IMG/VR virus record: IMGVR_UViG_3300012211_000004
Span: 1 to 64,000 of that record
Origin: a virus
Direction: 5' to 3' (one strand)
Length of the DNA: 64,000 bases
Shown in pieces: positions 17,888 through 25,920 of this stretch. The notes below the pieces were generated by a model. It saw nothing but the letters and a program-made list of their open reading frames with translations, did not search any database and was not told the DNA's origin. Position 1 is the stretch's first letter. Each line of letters begins with the position of its first letter. The position numbers were made by a program, and so were the translations under genes.

Positions 17888-17917
17888 TAGACAGGAAGCA
17901 CATAGATGAGGTATAAT
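17888..17917 (+). promoter_or_regulatory. Promoter of the inserted GIY-YIG gene
   Basis: TAGACA (17888-17893) and TATAAT (17912-17917), 18 bp apart. The leader (about 75 nt) ends with TTAGGAG...TTCGCC before the ATG, resembling the end of the HNH leader at 7895-7910. Confidence 0.55.
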
Positions 17918-17999
17918 AGAGGCCTAATGAATCGAGGCCACAGGCGTTATCAGCACCTATGACCTCTAGGCTACTACATCTGTTAGGAGATGATTCGCC

Positions 18000-18707
18000 A
18001 TGACCACATTCTACCATCCTGGGCAACCTCTCTCTGATATTCCGCCAGCATCCGGCATTTATCGCATTACTTGCATCGTCACTAAAAAGATTTACATTGG
18101 CAGCGCTGTCAGTTTGCGCAGACGCTGGAAGGAACATCGCGGCGAACTTCGCCATGACCGCCATGGCAACCCTTACTTGCAATCCGCATGGAATAAGCAT
18201 GGTGAAGATACTTTCACCTTTGAAGTTCTTGAGTTTGTGCTTGCTCCCCTTTTGCTTGAGAGAGAACAATACTGGATGGATAAACTTAAGCCCTATGAAA
18301 AAGACAAGGGGTTTAATATTGCTCACTCTGCATGGTCCCCTTTGGGGGTAAAACGCTCGCCTGAAACCCTTGAGAAAAACCGTATTGCGTCGACTGGTCG
18401 CACTCATTCTCCAGAAACCATTGAGCTTATGAGAGCATCTCACCGCGCCACACATCGCACGCCTAAAGAGATAGAGAGGGTACGCGCTCTGCAAAAACGT
18501 GCTGTTAACGCAAGACGTGGGCGTATCATTGCTATTGACCCTAATGGGACTGAGTATGAGGTTTTCGGTATTAGGCAGTTCTGTATAGACCATAACCTTA
18601 TTGATTCCCACCTTATTAGCGTTGCTAAGCGTCCTACCACCCCTAACGGCAAACTACGTCATCATCAAAGATGGACTGCGCGTTATCCTGAAACAGATAC
18701 TAAATAA
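18000..18707 (+). CDS. GIY-YIG homing endonuclease with NUMOD motifs
   Basis: 235 aa, SD TTAGGAG. Residues 18-100 are a GIY-YIG nuclease domain: GIYRITCIVTKKIYIGSAVS, then Arg (RRRWKEHR), His and the Glu of LLLEREQYWMDK. Residues 115-150 carry two NUMOD3-like units (SPETLEKNR, SPETIELMR), and the C-terminal 60 residues look like a NUMOD1-type HTH (GTEYEVFGIRQFC). It lies opposite to the late genes between the tail tube and a connector gene, as expected for a mobile endonuclease. Confidence 0.88.
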   Translation: MTTFYHPGQPLSDIPPASGIYRITCIVTKKIYIGSAVSLRRRWKEHRGELRHDRHGNPYLQSAWNKHGEDTFTFEVLEFVLAPLLLEREQYWMDKLKPYEKDKGFNIAHSAWSPLGVKRSPETLEKNRIASTGRTHSPETIELMRASHRATHRTPKEIERVRALQKRAVNARRGRIIAIDPNGTEYEVFGIRQFCIDHNLIDSHLISVAKRPTTPNGKLRHHQRWTARYPETDTK

Positions 18708-18737
18708 CGTATAACTTGTCACTATGTACCGCTCCAT

Positions 18738-19187
18738 TTACGGCTTTTGTTGTACGCGGACGCGGTACAGTCCGCCGATATGCGTGTATTGAATACCTGC
18801 TGTATCATCATCGTAGGCTAAGGGTGATTGGCGATACGCGGAGAGCACGTAGCCCCCGGGTACTGGAATATGCTTTAGCCCTTTGTCACCTCCAAACGCG
18901 TCGTCAATAGCCGCTGCAAGATCGAATACTGCTTGTGAACTGCCAAACCCCGGATCTGTTGGACCCGTTGCTTTTATCTGATAAAGAGCGTCAATGAATG
19001 CTCTAACGGCATTCGCGTATATAACATCATTTCCGCCCTGGAATGCGGTTATCGTACACGGAAATACCGTCCCTACAGGAGCTTTCCCTCTATGAATGCC
19101 ACCAAGGCTAAGAGCTACCCACTGGCTGCTAGCTTTGAGCGTTGTGACGATAAAAGAGAATCCACTGACGACTTCGTTGGTGCTCAC
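18738..19187 (-). CDS. Head-tail or tail completion protein
   Basis: 149 aa, starting inside the stop of the preceding gene (ATGA-type overlap). Mixed alpha/beta, with Gly-rich segments (GKAPVGTVFPCTITAFQGG). Its position between connector genes and the tail tube suggests a tail terminator or completion protein. The family is not recognised with certainty. Confidence 0.65.
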   Translation of the reverse strand: MSTNEVVSGFSFIVTTLKASSQWVALSLGGIHRGKAPVGTVFPCTITAFQGGNDVIYANAVRAFIDALYQIKATGPTDPGFGSSQAVFDLAAAIDDAFGGDKGLKHIPVPGGYVLSAYRQSPLAYDDDTAGIQYTHIGGLYRVRVQQKP

Positions 19188-19441
19188 TGCGCAGGCTGAG
19201 CCTCTTGAAGCGGCGTGAACAGCACGCTAAACTCTGAGTTGATAGGCGCATTCAAGAAAACTTGAGCAGCTGCAGGATTCACAATAAGCATCTCAGCACT
19301 TGCTTGTGGTGTGGCAGGTCCGAACGGTTCCCCTTGAACACCACTGAACCTAACCTTGGTCGCTTCCTTGGTCTCACCTCCTGTGTAGTAGGGAGTACGT
19401 GTTACCTCAACTAAATAAAATCTTGCTAAAACTTGTGACAT
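19184..19441 (-). CDS. Small structural protein, 85 aa
   Basis: A beta-rich protein (SQVLARFYLVEVTRTPYYTGG) in the head-tail connector block, overlapping the next gene by 4 bp. It could be a minor tail or connector component; no motif identifies it. Confidence 0.6.
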   Translation of the reverse strand: MSQVLARFYLVEVTRTPYYTGGETKEATKVRFSGVQGEPFGPATPQASAEMLIVNPAAAQVFLNAPINSEFSVLFTPLQEAQPAQ

Positions 19442-19461
19442 ATTCTTGCTCCTTATTCTGT

Positions 19462-19764
19462 CTAGGCAGGCTCTACAGGCGCTTCAGTCTGAGCAGGTGG
19501 CTCAGGTGGTACTACAGGCATTTTAGGTTCTGTATGCTCAGTAGTGATTACATGGTTCCATGAATTTTTTTCATGGCTCGTACTGTAAGGCACGTCTGAC
19601 ACTGGTGTGATTTGCCCGTCCACATTCACATCAAGCTCTGCATGGTGATTACCGTCATGGTGCGTTATGCGCTTGATAACGGCATCGAATAATCTACCTG
19701 CATGATTGATATAGTGAGCTTTGTCGTTTGAAACCGTTTCGCGATTGTTTACGATGTCTGACAT
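19462..19764 (-). CDS. Hypothetical structural-region protein with Pro-rich tail
   Basis: 100 aa. The first 70 residues form a His-rich beta-like domain (ITHHDGNHHAELDVNVDG), and the tail is Pro/Glu-rich (VVPPEPPAQTEAPVEPA). It is located in the head-tail connector block. No family recognised. Confidence 0.6.
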   Translation of the reverse strand: MSDIVNNRETVSNDKAHYINHAGRLFDAVIKRITHHDGNHHAELDVNVDGQITPVSDVPYSTSHEKNSWNHVITTEHTEPKMPVVPPEPPAQTEAPVEPA

Positions 19765-19770
19765 ACTTTC

Positions 19771-20175
19771 CTACTTTCCTGCCTCTTCAATCCGCTTGGC
19801 AAGATCTTCCATCCCAACTGCAAAATCGATACTCACCTTCTCCATGCTAGGAGAGAAAAACGGGTGCGGTGCTTGGTGTACTGTACCCATCTCGGGAAAT
19901 ACCGCATAATCCGCTGATACTCCTATGATAGCTTCCTGATTATTTTCCGGTTTTACCTCTGGTAGTGACCTCTCAACATCAGATTGATAGTCACTGCTCT
20001 CAGGAGTAGAGGCGTACACACTTTTCAGCATGTTCCCTGAGCGGACTTGCCCATTCGATGCAATTTGGTTTCTCACTTCACCAGCACCATTTCTTGCAAC
20101 TGAGCTGACTATCTCCGTACATGCAGGCTCAAGAGCATTGGCTATAGCCGCCCAATTGTTGTATGCGTTACTCAT
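19771..20175 (-). CDS. HK97 gp10-like tail completion protein
   Basis: 134 aa. The C-terminal segment FPEMGTVHQAPHPFFSPSME is characteristic of the HK97 gp10-like family, which caps the tail or joins head and tail. The helical N-terminal half also fits. It overlaps the preceding gene by 4 bp. Confidence 0.8.
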   Translation of the reverse strand: MSNAYNNWAAIANALEPACTEIVSSVARNGAGEVRNQIASNGQVRSGNMLKSVYASTPESSDYQSDVERSLPEVKPENNQEAIIGVSADYAVFPEMGTVHQAPHPFFSPSMEKVSIDFAVGMEDLAKRIEEAGK

Positions 20176-20546
20176 GTGACAGCTCCTGCGATAACCGTGT
20201 CTTCGACGCTAAAAGTATGCGGATCTTGCACAATCTGTACTATCATCTTTTGACCGTTAATAGTGAGCAAGTCCCCTTCTGCTGGATTCGTGTTCAGAGG
20301 AAAGCCCACATTCCATTTAGAGAATGCTCCAATGCGCTCGTTATAGTTCTGAAGCAGCACAGGCCTGGGCAAGACTGCTACACGACACTTGACCGTGCGA
20401 GTTGTGACCGTGCCTGCAACTTCTGTGCCGTAGGGATCGTCTACCTTTGCCGTGTGCGTGATCAGGCAGTCATCCTTGTACAGCCCTTCCTCTACGAGAT
20501 CGCCACTCAGTTCTTGCAGCTCATCGTCATCAATAAATACCATCAA
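20172..20546 (-). CDS. Head-tail stopper/joining protein
   Basis: 124 aa with two Met codons at the start. The beta-rich sequence has KCRVAVLPRPVLLQ and GDLLTINGQKMIVQIVQDP, like head closure proteins that follow the connector adaptor. It overlaps the adaptor gene by 17 bp and the gp10-like gene by 4 bp. The assignment is mainly by order. Confidence 0.65.
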   Translation of the reverse strand: MMVFIDDDELQELSGDLVEEGLYKDDCLITHTAKVDDPYGTEVAGTVTTRTVKCRVAVLPRPVLLQNYNERIGAFSKWNVGFPLNTNPAEGDLLTINGQKMIVQIVQDPHTFSVEDTVIAGAVT

Positions 20547-21168
20547 GCCCTCTTGTCAGCAAGTCTCTATTGTTGGTATCATCGCGTCTCATCTTTGCCG
20601 TTTTCGGTTTTGCCTGTCGCCGGTAGTATTGAGACATGGTGAGCTTGGATTGCATAAGTTGCGACCTGGATAACTCATTCCCTCCTACTTTCACATCATA
20701 TTTGCTCGCTAATCTAGCAGCCCAAAACTCTAGTAAATCGGCTGCTGCTGCATTGCAATCATATATTTTGCCAGTCGCAAAAACAGGCGGTAGTTGTCCG
20801 GGTGACGTGCCATTCACAAAAGGCGTGAGTTGAAATTGAAAGTGACCTGTGATGTAATCCGATGCAGCAGGAGTAATCACTTTCCAGAAATTACCGGATA
20901 GATCACCTTGCAGCGTAACATCGCTTTCCCACCAACCAAAATCTGCATAATAGTCTGCAAAGACGAATTGAGCTTGATTATTCGTACTTGCCGTATTTAC
21001 AATGGATGGTGCCTCTTTTAATCGAAGATACCTTATGTCATCACGACTTGCGTCTAGTCTGTCTTGGATTTGTTGTTCCGTGAATTGTGTCACTGTCATC
21101 CCCACCGGATCATTAATCATAGTGCGAACAAGGACTATCAGATCAGACATACTGCTACGAACAGGCAT
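20530..21168 (-). CDS. Head-tail connector adaptor
   Basis: 212 aa. Helical segments (LVRTMINDPVGMTVTQFTE near the start; AAAADLLEFWAARLASKYD later) match the helical-bundle adaptor family (gp6/gp15-like) that docks below the portal. It lies right after the capsid genes. An internal ATG at residue 7 is an alternative start. Confidence 0.7.
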   Translation of the reverse strand: MPVRSSMSDLIVLVRTMINDPVGMTVTQFTEQQIQDRLDASRDDIRYLRLKEAPSIVNTASTNNQAQFVFADYYADFGWWESDVTLQGDLSGNFWKVITPAASDYITGHFQFQLTPFVNGTSPGQLPPVFATGKIYDCNAAAADLLEFWAARLASKYDVKVGGNELSRSQLMQSKLTMSQYYRRQAKPKTAKMRRDDTNNRDLLTRGLDGIY

Positions 21169-21177
21169 AGTATCCCC

Positions 21178-21417
21178 CTATTGCGCCTTCTTCGTACCCT
21201 GAGCAGGCTTCCCAATCTGCTCAGCAGATTTGTCCTCTTGTGTCTGCTCGCTACCAGCTTCACCGCTTGGCACTTGCGGTTGCTCCGGTTCTTGTGGTGC
21301 TTCCTGTTGTGTAGGATCTGCTATCTCTTGTCCACCTTCACTCAGCAGACGCTTGATATGATCCTCATTCACCACTTTTATCTTTTGTCCGTTTGTATGC
21401 AATATCCACATAATCAT
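21178..21417 (-). CDS. Small protein with disordered Gln/Glu-rich tail
   Basis: 79 aa if started at the ATG at 21417, which overlaps the previous stop (ATGA); an ATG at 21411 is also possible. Residues 1-30 form a small folded part (MWILHTNGQKIKVVNEDH), the remainder a Pro/Glu/Gln-rich tail with repeated PQ. A conserved-looking small gene between capsid and connector genes; function unknown. Confidence 0.6.
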   Translation of the reverse strand: MIMWILHTNGQKIKVVNEDHIKRLLSEGGQEIADPTQQEAPQEPEQPQVPSGEAGSEQTQEDKSAEQIGKPAQGTKKAQ

Positions 21418-21806
21418 GCGCTCGTTGGTACCATGAATGCCGTGATAGTTCCGGTAGTTCCTGCGTCCGTGTCTATATTCAGCGACCCGTCGGGCTGTGC
21501 AAAACGCGCGATCTCGAATGGCCCTATCCACTTGGTTGTGGCATTGGTGACAGAGACCACCAGATCTCCAATGCCTGCACGGAATGCCAGTGCCTTATCA
21601 GATCCTTTGCCAACTGTCACGTTATGCGGAGCAGCTGCTGTGTTCGCAACTCGCAGCAGAAGCTTATCCATATGTGGCCCCGATGGAATAGCTGTGGTAG
21701 GAATTGCCACATTCATGCCATTGGCCTGATCGATCGCTGTCCCTGCCGGGTCTGCAAGGCTGCCATTTGCCACAAGGTTCGAGAGAGGTAAATTTGTTCT
21801 AGCCAT
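21414..21806 (-). CDS. Capsid-associated (decoration-like) protein
   Basis: 130 aa, beta-rich, low in charge, starting MARTNLPLSNLVANGSL and followed by strands. Directly downstream of the major capsid gene, the usual place of head decoration or fibre proteins. No catalytic motif. The call is inference from context and composition. Confidence 0.65.
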   Translation of the reverse strand: MARTNLPLSNLVANGSLADPAGTAIDQANGMNVAIPTTAIPSGPHMDKLLLRVANTAAAPHNVTVGKGSDKALAFRAGIGDLVVSVTNATTKWIGPFEIARFAQPDGSLNIDTDAGTTGTITAFMVPTSA

Positions 21807-21821
21807 GTCTTTCTTTCCTCC

Positions 21822-22748
21822 TTATGGCTTCTGCAGGTAAGCGACGGCTATAGCATCCGGTCGGATGGTTTTAGCCCCATAGAGCATGAGCCCTTTGACG
21901 GCATCTCCAAATCGACGCTCAGGCCGATACGCCACGACTTCACGCAAGCCCTCAGCTTTTGTAAGCCCCATGCTGTGACCCGCGAAGAAGACATCCTGCG
22001 AACCGGAGGCCCCGACTGTTCCGCCTATATGGGGAGCATTCAGACTCTCGTAGATGTCCATGTTCTCGATCTTGCCAAGGTATGCATCACTCGCTTGGCC
22101 TGCGCTAGCATCAAGCTTTCCAGAAAGGATAGTCAGACGTGCTTCAGGCGTGTTGAAGCCTGTAAAGCGTGCATCCTGAGTGAGATGTGATTTACCCCAG
22201 GGGGGTATCACACACCATCGGCCCTGCTTGGGTATCTTGGCTTCTGTAAGCTTCTGGGCAAGAGTAACGAGGTTGTCGTAGAGCGTTGTGCCTGCACCAA
22301 TGTTTGCAGCGGTAGGGACAGCAACAACCGTAGGAGTACCTGAAGAACCAATGAGATTAGCAGATGGAGCATCGGTATAGAAACCCGCATAGTACTGATC
22401 TTGAGTATCTGCCATCTGGTAGCCAGCATCGGACATAGCCTGCATCATGACCTTTGGCTTGCTCTGTGCCTTGTCCACGTCATCAATAAGGAAGTTGTAA
22501 GACTTCGCTTGTGAGATGGTAAGTACCGTTTGTGCATCAGTTAGGGCTTGAGGAGATGTTATGTCGGTATCTTTGACATAATTCGAGATCGTTACTTGGC
22601 TTATGGAGCTAATTCTAACTGTATCGCCGTATGCTTCAATTTCACCTGAGTAGTCGGAATTGAATAAAGCGCCGAATACTTGGTTTTTGCGCAGGGCGAC
22701 GATCATAGAATCAGCCCATATCTCGGCTATAAATGAGTTGAGGCTAAT
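21822..22748 (-). CDS. Major capsid protein
   Basis: 308 aa if translation starts at ATT (22748), preceded by GGGAGG with 6-nt spacing. The resulting start, SLNSFIAEIW, is exactly where known coat proteins of this class begin. An in-frame ATG at 22766 would add six residues but lies upstream of the SD. Sequence features include ALRKNQVFGALFN, YGDTVRISSISQ and a conserved end (RPERRFGDAVKGLMLYGAKT), typical of P22 coat/gp5-like phage capsid proteins with the HK97 fold. It follows the scaffold gene. Confidence 0.85.
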   Translation of the reverse strand: MSLNSFIAEIWADSMIVALRKNQVFGALFNSDYSGEIEAYGDTVRISSISQVTISNYVKDTDITSPQALTDAQTVLTISQAKSYNFLIDDVDKAQSKPKVMMQAMSDAGYQMADTQDQYYAGFYTDAPSANLIGSSGTPTVVAVPTAANIGAGTTLYDNLVTLAQKLTEAKIPKQGRWCVIPPWGKSHLTQDARFTGFNTPEARLTILSGKLDASAGQASDAYLGKIENMDIYESLNAPHIGGTVGASGSQDVFFAGHSMGLTKAEGLREVVAYRPERRFGDAVKGLMLYGAKTIRPDAIAVAYLQKP

Positions 22749-22823
22749 ATCACACCTCCCTATCATCCCCTGTCTAATGTCTCTCGAAAGGCACTAAACA
22801 CGAGATATAAAGACTATAGAGTG

Positions 22824-23540
22824 TTATCTAGGTCCGGGGTTACTTGCCATCCATTGCTGTATTTCAGCACGTCGTGCTCTATATTGAGCGGGATCTTTCA
22901 TCGACATCTCTGAGATAATCTCCCAGGAAAGCGGCTGTGAAGCGGTCTGTGACCTGCTCGGGTTAGTAGCGCCTCCGCTCGTTTGAGCTTGCTGTTTACT
23001 TACCAGCCAAGTGCGCTCCTTCACCAATGTCTTGAGCAAAGCTTCAATGTTGGAAGGGTTACCGCTATCGTCATACTCGATCTGAGAGTCATCTAGAAGC
23101 CTATCGGCGGCGTCCAAGTCAATGATATTAAGCCTTTGGCCGTGCTTGAATACTTCGTTCGTGACTCTTAGTTTCTGAGTCTGACGTGTAGCAGCCTCTC
23201 TTTCCTTCTGAAGCTCTGCTAGTTGCTTTTCCAAGGCCTGACGTTCAAGTTGACGCTTCTCATCGTCTGACATCTTCTCAGCGTCAACTTTTGCCTTGAA
23301 TGCTTCTAGCTCTTTGAGCTTGGCAGACAGATCATTAGATTGAAGTCGATGATCCTTGCCGTCCTTATTGGCCTTGCTAAGAGCAGCCTCCATGCGCTGC
23401 ACTTGTGCTTTTAGATCGTCAATGGATGGTTCGGTGCTTCCTGACGTCGCGTCATTCTGCTGAGTGACCGTCTCGGTCGTGGGGTCCGCTTCGTTTCGCG
23501 TCTCGCTAGTCGAAGTGGATGTTGTGGTTTCGTCTCCCAT
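22824..23540 (-). CDS. Capsid scaffolding protein
   Basis: 238 aa. An acidic Thr/Ser/Glu-rich N-terminus is followed by long coiled-coil helices (about residues 40-130, rich in Lys, Glu, Gln and Leu) and a basic C-terminus. This composition and the position immediately upstream of the major capsid gene are typical of scaffold proteins that guide procapsid assembly. Confidence 0.85.
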   Translation of the reverse strand: MGDETTTSTSTSETRNEADPTTETVTQQNDATSGSTEPSIDDLKAQVQRMEAALSKANKDGKDHRLQSNDLSAKLKELEAFKAKVDAEKMSDDEKRQLERQALEKQLAELQKEREAATRQTQKLRVTNEVFKHGQRLNIIDLDAADRLLDDSQIEYDDSGNPSNIEALLKTLVKERTWLVSKQQAQTSGGATNPSRSQTASQPLSWEIISEMSMKDPAQYRARRAEIQQWMASNPGPR

Positions 23541-23597
23541 GGTACACGATACCTTTCTATATTGTCAAGATACTTCTAGTACATCCAAGGTATTCGA

Positions 23598-24182
23598 TTA
23601 GCTGTGAGCTATTCCAGAAATTGTCTTTTCTGTCATGTTCCTGTCTCTTTGGCGATTGGATTGAATATAGCTCAAGATCTCCTGAGCATAGTTTTGCCAA
23701 AGTAACCCTATACAGATCTCATCAGCAAAATTTAGAGCATCAATGTGCTGTATCGTGACACTTTTGCTCTTATCCCAAGCAAGATGGGCAATATATTCAG
23801 TTGGAGTTACCTCACATTCAATGGGGATAAGGTCGGAAAGCTTCGTTTGCTCTATCCGTTTCTCAGTAGGGCAAAATGCTTCAGCAAGTATCGGATTTTT
23901 ACGCTTCCAAGCTTCAAACATTCCTCCCAGCAGGGTATCTCTAAAATCCTTGATGATCGGCAAGATATGAGCCACTTCATCACGATCTGACTGCTTTTCC
24001 TGTTCGGATAACTCAGCATAGGGCGTGTCTATCTGTATTTGCAGTGCTGCTACGTAACCAGCAGGAATAGTGAGCGACCCGTCTGGATTGTGCTCACACT
24101 TTGAGAACAGATAGGCCATATACGAAGACCAGCCAGCGTGCTCTTTGCCTGCTAGTGCCTCTATCAGTTCTTCTTCTGTCAT
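23598..24182 (-). CDS. RyR-domain-like protein
   Basis: 194 aa. The first 80 residues contain HAGWSSYMAYLFSKC, LQIQIDTPYAEL and EKQSDRDEVAHILPII, the spacing of RyR-type domains seen in many phage proteins; their biochemical role in phages is unknown. The C-terminal part is helical with two Cys. It starts right after a short Lys-rich frame (TAGATG junction). Confidence 0.65.
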   Translation of the reverse strand: MTEEELIEALAGKEHAGWSSYMAYLFSKCEHNPDGSLTIPAGYVAALQIQIDTPYAELSEQEKQSDRDEVAHILPIIKDFRDTLLGGMFEAWKRKNPILAEAFCPTEKRIEQTKLSDLIPIECEVTPTEYIAHLAWDKSKSVTIQHIDALNFADEICIGLLWQNYAQEILSYIQSNRQRDRNMTEKTISGIAHS

Positions 24183-24239
24183 CTAATACCAGCCTTTCCC
24201 TTTCATCGGCTTCCCTTTGCCCTTCTTAGTCTTTTTCAT
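24183..24239 (-). CDS. Candidate 18-aa basic peptide
   Basis: A short frame with SD AAGGAG 4 nt before ATG. It overlaps the previous gene by 14 bp and ends immediately before the next start (TAG then ATG), filling the gap exactly. The peptide is almost entirely Lys, Gly and Pro, ending in GWY, and would bind nucleic acid or acidic surfaces. Short length makes it uncertain. Confidence 0.4.
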   Translation of the reverse strand: MKKTKKGKGKPMKGKGWY

Positions 24240-24573
24240 GTCTCTCCTTATTGCGTATAACAGGCACACCGTCACGAAAGTCCATGGAAGCACCTTCACC
24301 TGCATACTGTTCTAACAATGCCTTCCCTTCCGTGCTTTCCCAATAATCTCTCCATATGGGGCTATCAGAAGTCTCATATGCCTCGTAGATAGATGCTAGA
24401 ATCTTGACGAGTTGAGGCCCAGAAGCGCCGCTATGGCCTTGCTTAGCGATCAAATCAACAACTTGCATAGCGCATGTGCCAAGCCATCCATCGTAGTCGC
24501 TGTCCTTATCGAATAATCCCTCACGTTCGAGCCATTTCTTTGCAAATATACGAGAATTCATGTTATCACTCAT
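24226..24573 (-). CDS. Hypothetical protein, 115 aa
   Basis: A soluble, mostly helical protein with several Trp residues and acidic patches. Overlaps its upstream neighbour by 4 bp. It lies in a block of small genes between the exonucleases and the scaffold. No family recognised. Confidence 0.6.
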   Translation of the reverse strand: MSDNMNSRIFAKKWLEREGLFDKDSDYDGWLGTCAMQVVDLIAKQGHSGASGPQLVKILASIYEAYETSDSPIWRDYWESTEGKALLEQYAGEGASMDFRDGVPVIRNKERHEKD

Positions 24574-24833
24574 GATGACCTTTCCATATCCTCTCTCAAC
24601 TGGTCACTGTGAATGCCAGCAGATTTAGCCGCAGCTTCGTTCAGTGCCGCTGCAAGCTCATAGTTTTGCTGAGCAAGATCCAGGGAGAACGCATATCCCT
24701 CCAAAGACGCTTGCTCTGGTGTGATTCCGCTACGGCAAAGAGCCAACATAAACTCGCTGACCCTGTTACAAAGCAGACGGAAATCAAGCCCGTATTTGTT
24801 GAACTGCCTGACAAGTTCGTTATAAGTCTCCAT
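24570..24833 (-). CDS. Helical small protein, 87 aa
   Basis: Started at the ATG at 24833 because it forms a TAATG junction with the stop of the half exonuclease and has TAAGG close upstream. Almost wholly helical (METYNELVRQFNKYG, later repeated Ala/Leu). Function unknown. The overlap suggests coupled translation even though the upstream gene is truncated. Confidence 0.6.
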   Translation of the reverse strand: METYNELVRQFNKYGLDFRLLCNRVSEFMLALCRSGITPEQASLEGYAFSLDLAQQNYELAAALNEAAAKSAGIHSDQLREDMERSS

Positions 24834-25090
24834 TACCTTACTCCCCATCCTAGAGCATCTTTCAAGACATACTCGCATAACTTCTTGATATGCCTTGCAT
24901 CATCTAGTGCGTTATGCGCATACCCATATTGCTTAGGAAGATCATCATCTGATATACCACGAACGTCTAGCACGTGCTGAAGATCTCGAATGTAGTGGGG
25001 ATACCCCTTGGGCAAGTCCATCATAGTGCCAAAGAGTTGACACAAAGCAACGAAGTCGTAAGCTAAAAGCAGCTTCGCAAAACATTCCAT
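24833..25090 (-). pseudogene. C-terminal half of a DEDD-type 3'-5' exonuclease
   Basis: 85 aa closely resembling the second half of the intact exonuclease at 25921-26391: both share AYD-x4-CQ-[LI]-FG, then DLP-[KE]-GYP, and end with HNALxDAR. The N-terminal half, with the first catalytic Asp and Glu (YDTEF in the intact copy), is missing and replaced by the adjoining LAGLIDADG gene. The fragment keeps an ATG with GGAG upstream, so a peptide may still be made, but a complete DEDD site is not present. Confidence 0.75.
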
Positions 25091-25863
25091 TTTCTCTCCA
25101 ATCTAGGCAGATCTGGCTGCATCAGCTTCTTCCCCATATTAATAGCTCGGGTAGCCCCGATACGATAAGCATAGAGATTATGTTGTGGCACAAAACAGAC
25201 TTCAGACCGCTTATAATTTGTGATGGGAGACCACTTATCAAAATAGGTTTGTACCCACTTTAATATAGCTTGTGTCCCATAAATCGCAATTCGTGGATAA
25301 TGACGAATTGCGTCCTTGATTGTTATAGAGCCGTCACCATCAATTAAACCTACAATGAATGCACATATCATGTCTTCATCAGTAAGAAATGGAGGCTCTA
25401 ATGTAAAACTCTTTTTAGGAGTAACATTAAAATTCCTCACTAAATCATCCGCCATCTCTGGACATGCTATTTCTAGGGAAGCATCCTTTTCATACCGATA
25501 CACCTTACCTGTGTACTCTAGTGCTTCACGGAACTTTTCCAAATGAGACGCATCCTTTATATGGAGTTTGACACTGATCCTTTTCCGATGAGGCCGTATA
25601 TTTCCATCCGCAGCCAAAAAACCAGCCCAATAAGAATTGAGCATGTTAGGAACAGCAAAAAACTCCTTGTTAGCGCAATACTTACGACCTAAATTTGAAG
25701 TACTAGTTATATCAAGCGTATTAGCGTGATTTCTTACTGCCATCCAAGTCCTCCCCGGAAGTAAGTCTGCCATTTGCTGATAAGTAAGCACTCCATAATT
25801 CGCAATCAATATCTGTTCCTCTGCTTGTGTCCACCGGATAGGAGTATCATATGAATGGGGCAT
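25063..25863 (-). CDS. LAGLIDADG homing endonuclease with SANT-like N-terminus
   Basis: 266 aa. Residues 8-50 (WTQAEEQILIANYG, then WMAVRNHANTL) look like a Myb/SANT-type DNA-binding helix bundle. Two LAGLIDADG motifs are visible: WAGFLAADGN (79-88) and FIVGLIDGDGS (169-179), so it should act as a monomer. It overlaps the half exonuclease by 28 bp in a different frame, which argues against an intein. It probably entered by homing and removed the 5' half of a duplicated exonuclease gene. Confidence 0.88.
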   Translation of the reverse strand: MPHSYDTPIRWTQAEEQILIANYGVLTYQQMADLLPGRTWMAVRNHANTLDITSTSNLGRKYCANKEFFAVPNMLNSYWAGFLAADGNIRPHRKRISVKLHIKDASHLEKFREALEYTGKVYRYEKDASLEIACPEMADDLVRNFNVTPKKSFTLEPPFLTDEDMICAFIVGLIDGDGSITIKDAIRHYPRIAIYGTQAILKWVQTYFDKWSPITNYKRSEVCFVPQHNLYAYRIGATRAINMGKKLMQPDLPRLERKWNVLRSCF

Positions 25864-25920
25864 AATAAGTCATCCTTTCTCAAATTGATGACTTTATTAT
25901 ATAGCCCCAAATTTATAATG

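Noticed and set aside
17811-18611. 266-codon minus frame
   Set aside because: Antisense to the GIY-YIG gene with clear domains; no SD and no protein-like motif.
25063-25090. LAGLIDADG gene as an intein in the exonuclease
   Set aside because: The endonuclease and the exonuclease half are in different frames, and no intein splice residues (Cys/Ser start, HN end) are present at the junction.
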